A DNA stretch of 64,000 nt from Rotaria sordida. Lineage: Eukaryota > Rotifera > Eurotatoria > Philodinida > Philodinidae. Within the stretch, counting starts at the first letter, position 1. Each line of letters starts with the position of its first letter. Below the pieces are notes generated by a model, which was not told the origin of the DNA, did not search any database, and saw only the letters and a program-made list of their open reading frames with translations. Of the stretch, positions 62,501 through 64,000 are shown piece by piece. A program made the position numbers and the translations under genes. The stretch covers positions 1 through 64,000 of the forward strand of contig CAJNOL010000019.1 in NCBI GenBank assembly GCA_905250125.1, in the 5' to 3' direction.

Positions 62501-63729
62501 TGTGAAGTTGGTGTTTTTGATTCATTTGCTGTCAAAAGAGTTAGTTCACGTACACGACGACATTGTCCTATAATAGGAAATGTATCTGAAAGATTCATCA
62601 TTGTATATACTTGAATTTGATCAATTGTTGAATAAATTTGATACATATCTTTATTAGGCATATTTTTAGCTAAACTCGATCTTATTGTTAAACGAGAAGA
62701 CGTATATGGTATTGTATGAAGAAATATTCGTTTATCAATATCACTAATTGAATATCTAACAGGAATAGATTGCCATGATTTTTTAATAATATCTATATTA
62801 GAATAACCATAATTTTCATATGGATAATAACAAACAGTATAATTAAATTGTTTTAATTGTGAAGGAAGTATAGAAAGAAGTTTTGTACCATTAATTAAAT
62901 TAAAATCACGTGTAGATATTGTTAAAGAAAATATTTCAATTGAAGGTACAATTTGAAGTAATGATTTAAGATCATCTAATTGTGAATACCAATGTATAGC
63001 CCATACAGAAAATTCTTTTAAATATGGAAGTGTTATATTAAAAGGTACTTTTCTTAATGATGAATTTTTAAATGAAACATCAAGTCGATGTATATTTGGT
63101 ATAAAATGAATAAGAGATGATAAATCCATTAATGTATCAAGTTGAATAGTTAAAGAAAGTATATTATGACATATAATATTATTTATAAAATGATTTATTG
63201 AATCAAATGAATCACAATCATAATCAAATATAATATCAGTTAAGAAATTATTTTTTATATTAAAAATTTTTTCAATAAAATCTATATTTCGTATTGATGA
63301 TGAACATGATAATTCTTGTATAATAAGTTTTTGTAGATATTTCATTTCATGTATAGTATCAATTATAAATGATAATAAATTTTCACTTGTCCAACTTGTT
63401 AAAGTTAAAGTTTTTAAATTTGGAAACATATTAGATATTTGATGTTTAAATGAAGATGGAAATGATGCTTGATGTAATGGATGAATTGTTAATGAAAGAA
63501 CAGATGAACCTATTCTAGGTAAAATATATTGATATATATAAAGTAATTGTTTATAAGATGCACGACGAAACCATACATGTTGACGATAGGATGTTATTGT
63601 TTGATTAATACGAGTATTTAAATCAAAAAATGAATAGAGAACATGACTACAATGAAGATATCGACAAATTTCTAAGATCATTTCATCTGGTAAGAGTTCA
63701 AATGTTGTTTTTGAATAAAAATACATCAT
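59561..63729 (-). CDS. F-box protein C (tandem paralogue of B)
   Basis: Two exons (63729-62487 and 60141-59561) give 607 residues. The F-box (about 9-42) reads FELLPDEMILEICRYLHCSH then FFDLNTRINQ, nearly the same as gene B. Leu-rich repeats include LKTLTLTSWTSENL, MKYLQKLIIQELS and YLKEFSVWAIHW. The second exon starts ADNNKPPVKLPYL, has an Asn run of ten (from an imperfect ATT/GTT array at about 59868-59900 on the plus strand), and ends W-F-K-L-W-L-stop, matching gene B. The 2.3 kb intron contains a 1.1 kb foldback element with a nested insertion. Assigning the 59.6-60.1 kb exon to this gene, not to B, follows from orientation, phase and the presence of B's own second exon at 56 kb. Confidence 0.83.
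60253..61325. mobile_element. Foldback element with nested insertion in the intron of F-box gene C
   Basis: Terminal arms of about 190 bp (60253-60445 and 61125-61325) are inverted copies: AAATTTCGAT, AGAGAATTTAAAGCTCTACA and AAGTTTTCTTTGTTAGC pair with the complement of the right arm. The interior includes a separate GC-rich segment (about 60931-61070) bounded by its own short inverted repeat, AGATGTCTATCGCGG versus AGATGTCTATGGCGAC, with GC-rich repeats of the CTGCTGCCGCGGC kind. No coding capacity. Confidence 0.7.
61326..62486. other. Remainder of F-box gene C intron
   Basis: AT-rich intronic DNA with no further gene or clear repeat. The donor lies at 62486-62485 (GTAGAT on the minus strand). 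Confidence 0.45.
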
Positions 63730-64000
63730 CTAGAATTAATTGATAAAAGTTTTGTCTATTTAATTTTATATTTCATATTGAATCAAAAATATTTTGAACT
63801 TCAGAATGTTTTGTTTTTTACGAATTCAAAACAACAAACTCTTTTTCTTTTTGATCATTAGTAAAGTTTAATATTATTGATAAAATTTTTTTATTAACAT
63901 ATTAAATTTTATTTCAACTATATTATTATCTCTTTTTTCTTTCCATAACGATAAGAGATAATATATCAAATGAGATGCTTGTATCAAAATATTTTTACCG
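63730..64000. promoter_or_regulatory. Upstream region of F-box gene C
   Basis: AT-rich DNA 5' of the minus-strand F-box gene C, where its promoter should lie. No specific motif called. Confidence 0.3.

Noticed and set aside
1-64000. LTR elements, Polintons, viral genes, tRNA and rRNA genes
   Set aside because: No reverse transcriptase, integrase, capsid or envelope motif, paired LTRs, tRNA clover-leaf or rRNA core was recognised.

Overview
The window looks like nuclear DNA of a small-genome invertebrate, most likely a bdelloid rotifer of the Rotaria/Adineta kind. This is an inference from very AT-rich intergenic DNA, short GT-AG introns (mostly 50-80 bp), a cluster of fast-evolving F-box genes, animal genes (KLHL10, Nup54, KIF21, SUEL and C-type lectin domains), and small foldback, Helentron-like and piggyBac elements. 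No rRNA, tRNA, CRISPR array, operon, LTR element or virus-derived gene was recognised.

Layout. 0.7-4.2 kb: broken remnant of a KIF21-type kinesin-4 stalk. 4.2-17.9 kb: mostly non-coding and microsatellite-rich, with an inverted duplication near 7 kb and a few possible tiny exons. 17.9-21.9 kb: a probable three-exon gene end, then 20 bp later a complete nine-exon SUEL-CUB-C-type-lectin membrane receptor. 23.8-24.8 kb (minus): protein with two RRM-like repeats and a coiled coil. 27.3-30.0 kb: tandem pair of Cys-rich two-TM proteins, the second lacking its first TM. 30.9-34.8 kb (minus): ten-exon KLHL10 orthologue with a foldback element in its largest intron. 35.1-37.8 kb: nested mobile DNA, made of a long TIR element with an internal tandem array, interrupted by a Helentron-like element and a mariner-type MITE, then another foldback. 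39.3-42.4 kb: RING + protein kinase + isoaspartyl-methyltransferase-like fusion. 43.4-43.9 kb: large palindrome. 45.2-47.3 kb (minus): Nup54, with a small unrecognised gene diverging from it. 49.1-49.7 kb: small piggyBac derivative. 52.2-63.7 kb: three F-box genes, one plus and two minus (a tandem duplicate pair), each with one long intron that carries a mobile or foldback element.

The genes do not form one pathway, but ubiquitin signalling recurs: a CUL3-type BTB-kelch adaptor, a RING protein and three F-box proteins. The most unusual gene is the RING-kinase-PCMT fusion. The most coherent structural theme is foldback or Helentron-like DNA sitting in the longest introns of otherwise compact genes. 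Exon-intron models were built by hand from splice signals. Every complete model closes in frame (each coding length is divisible by three), which supports them.
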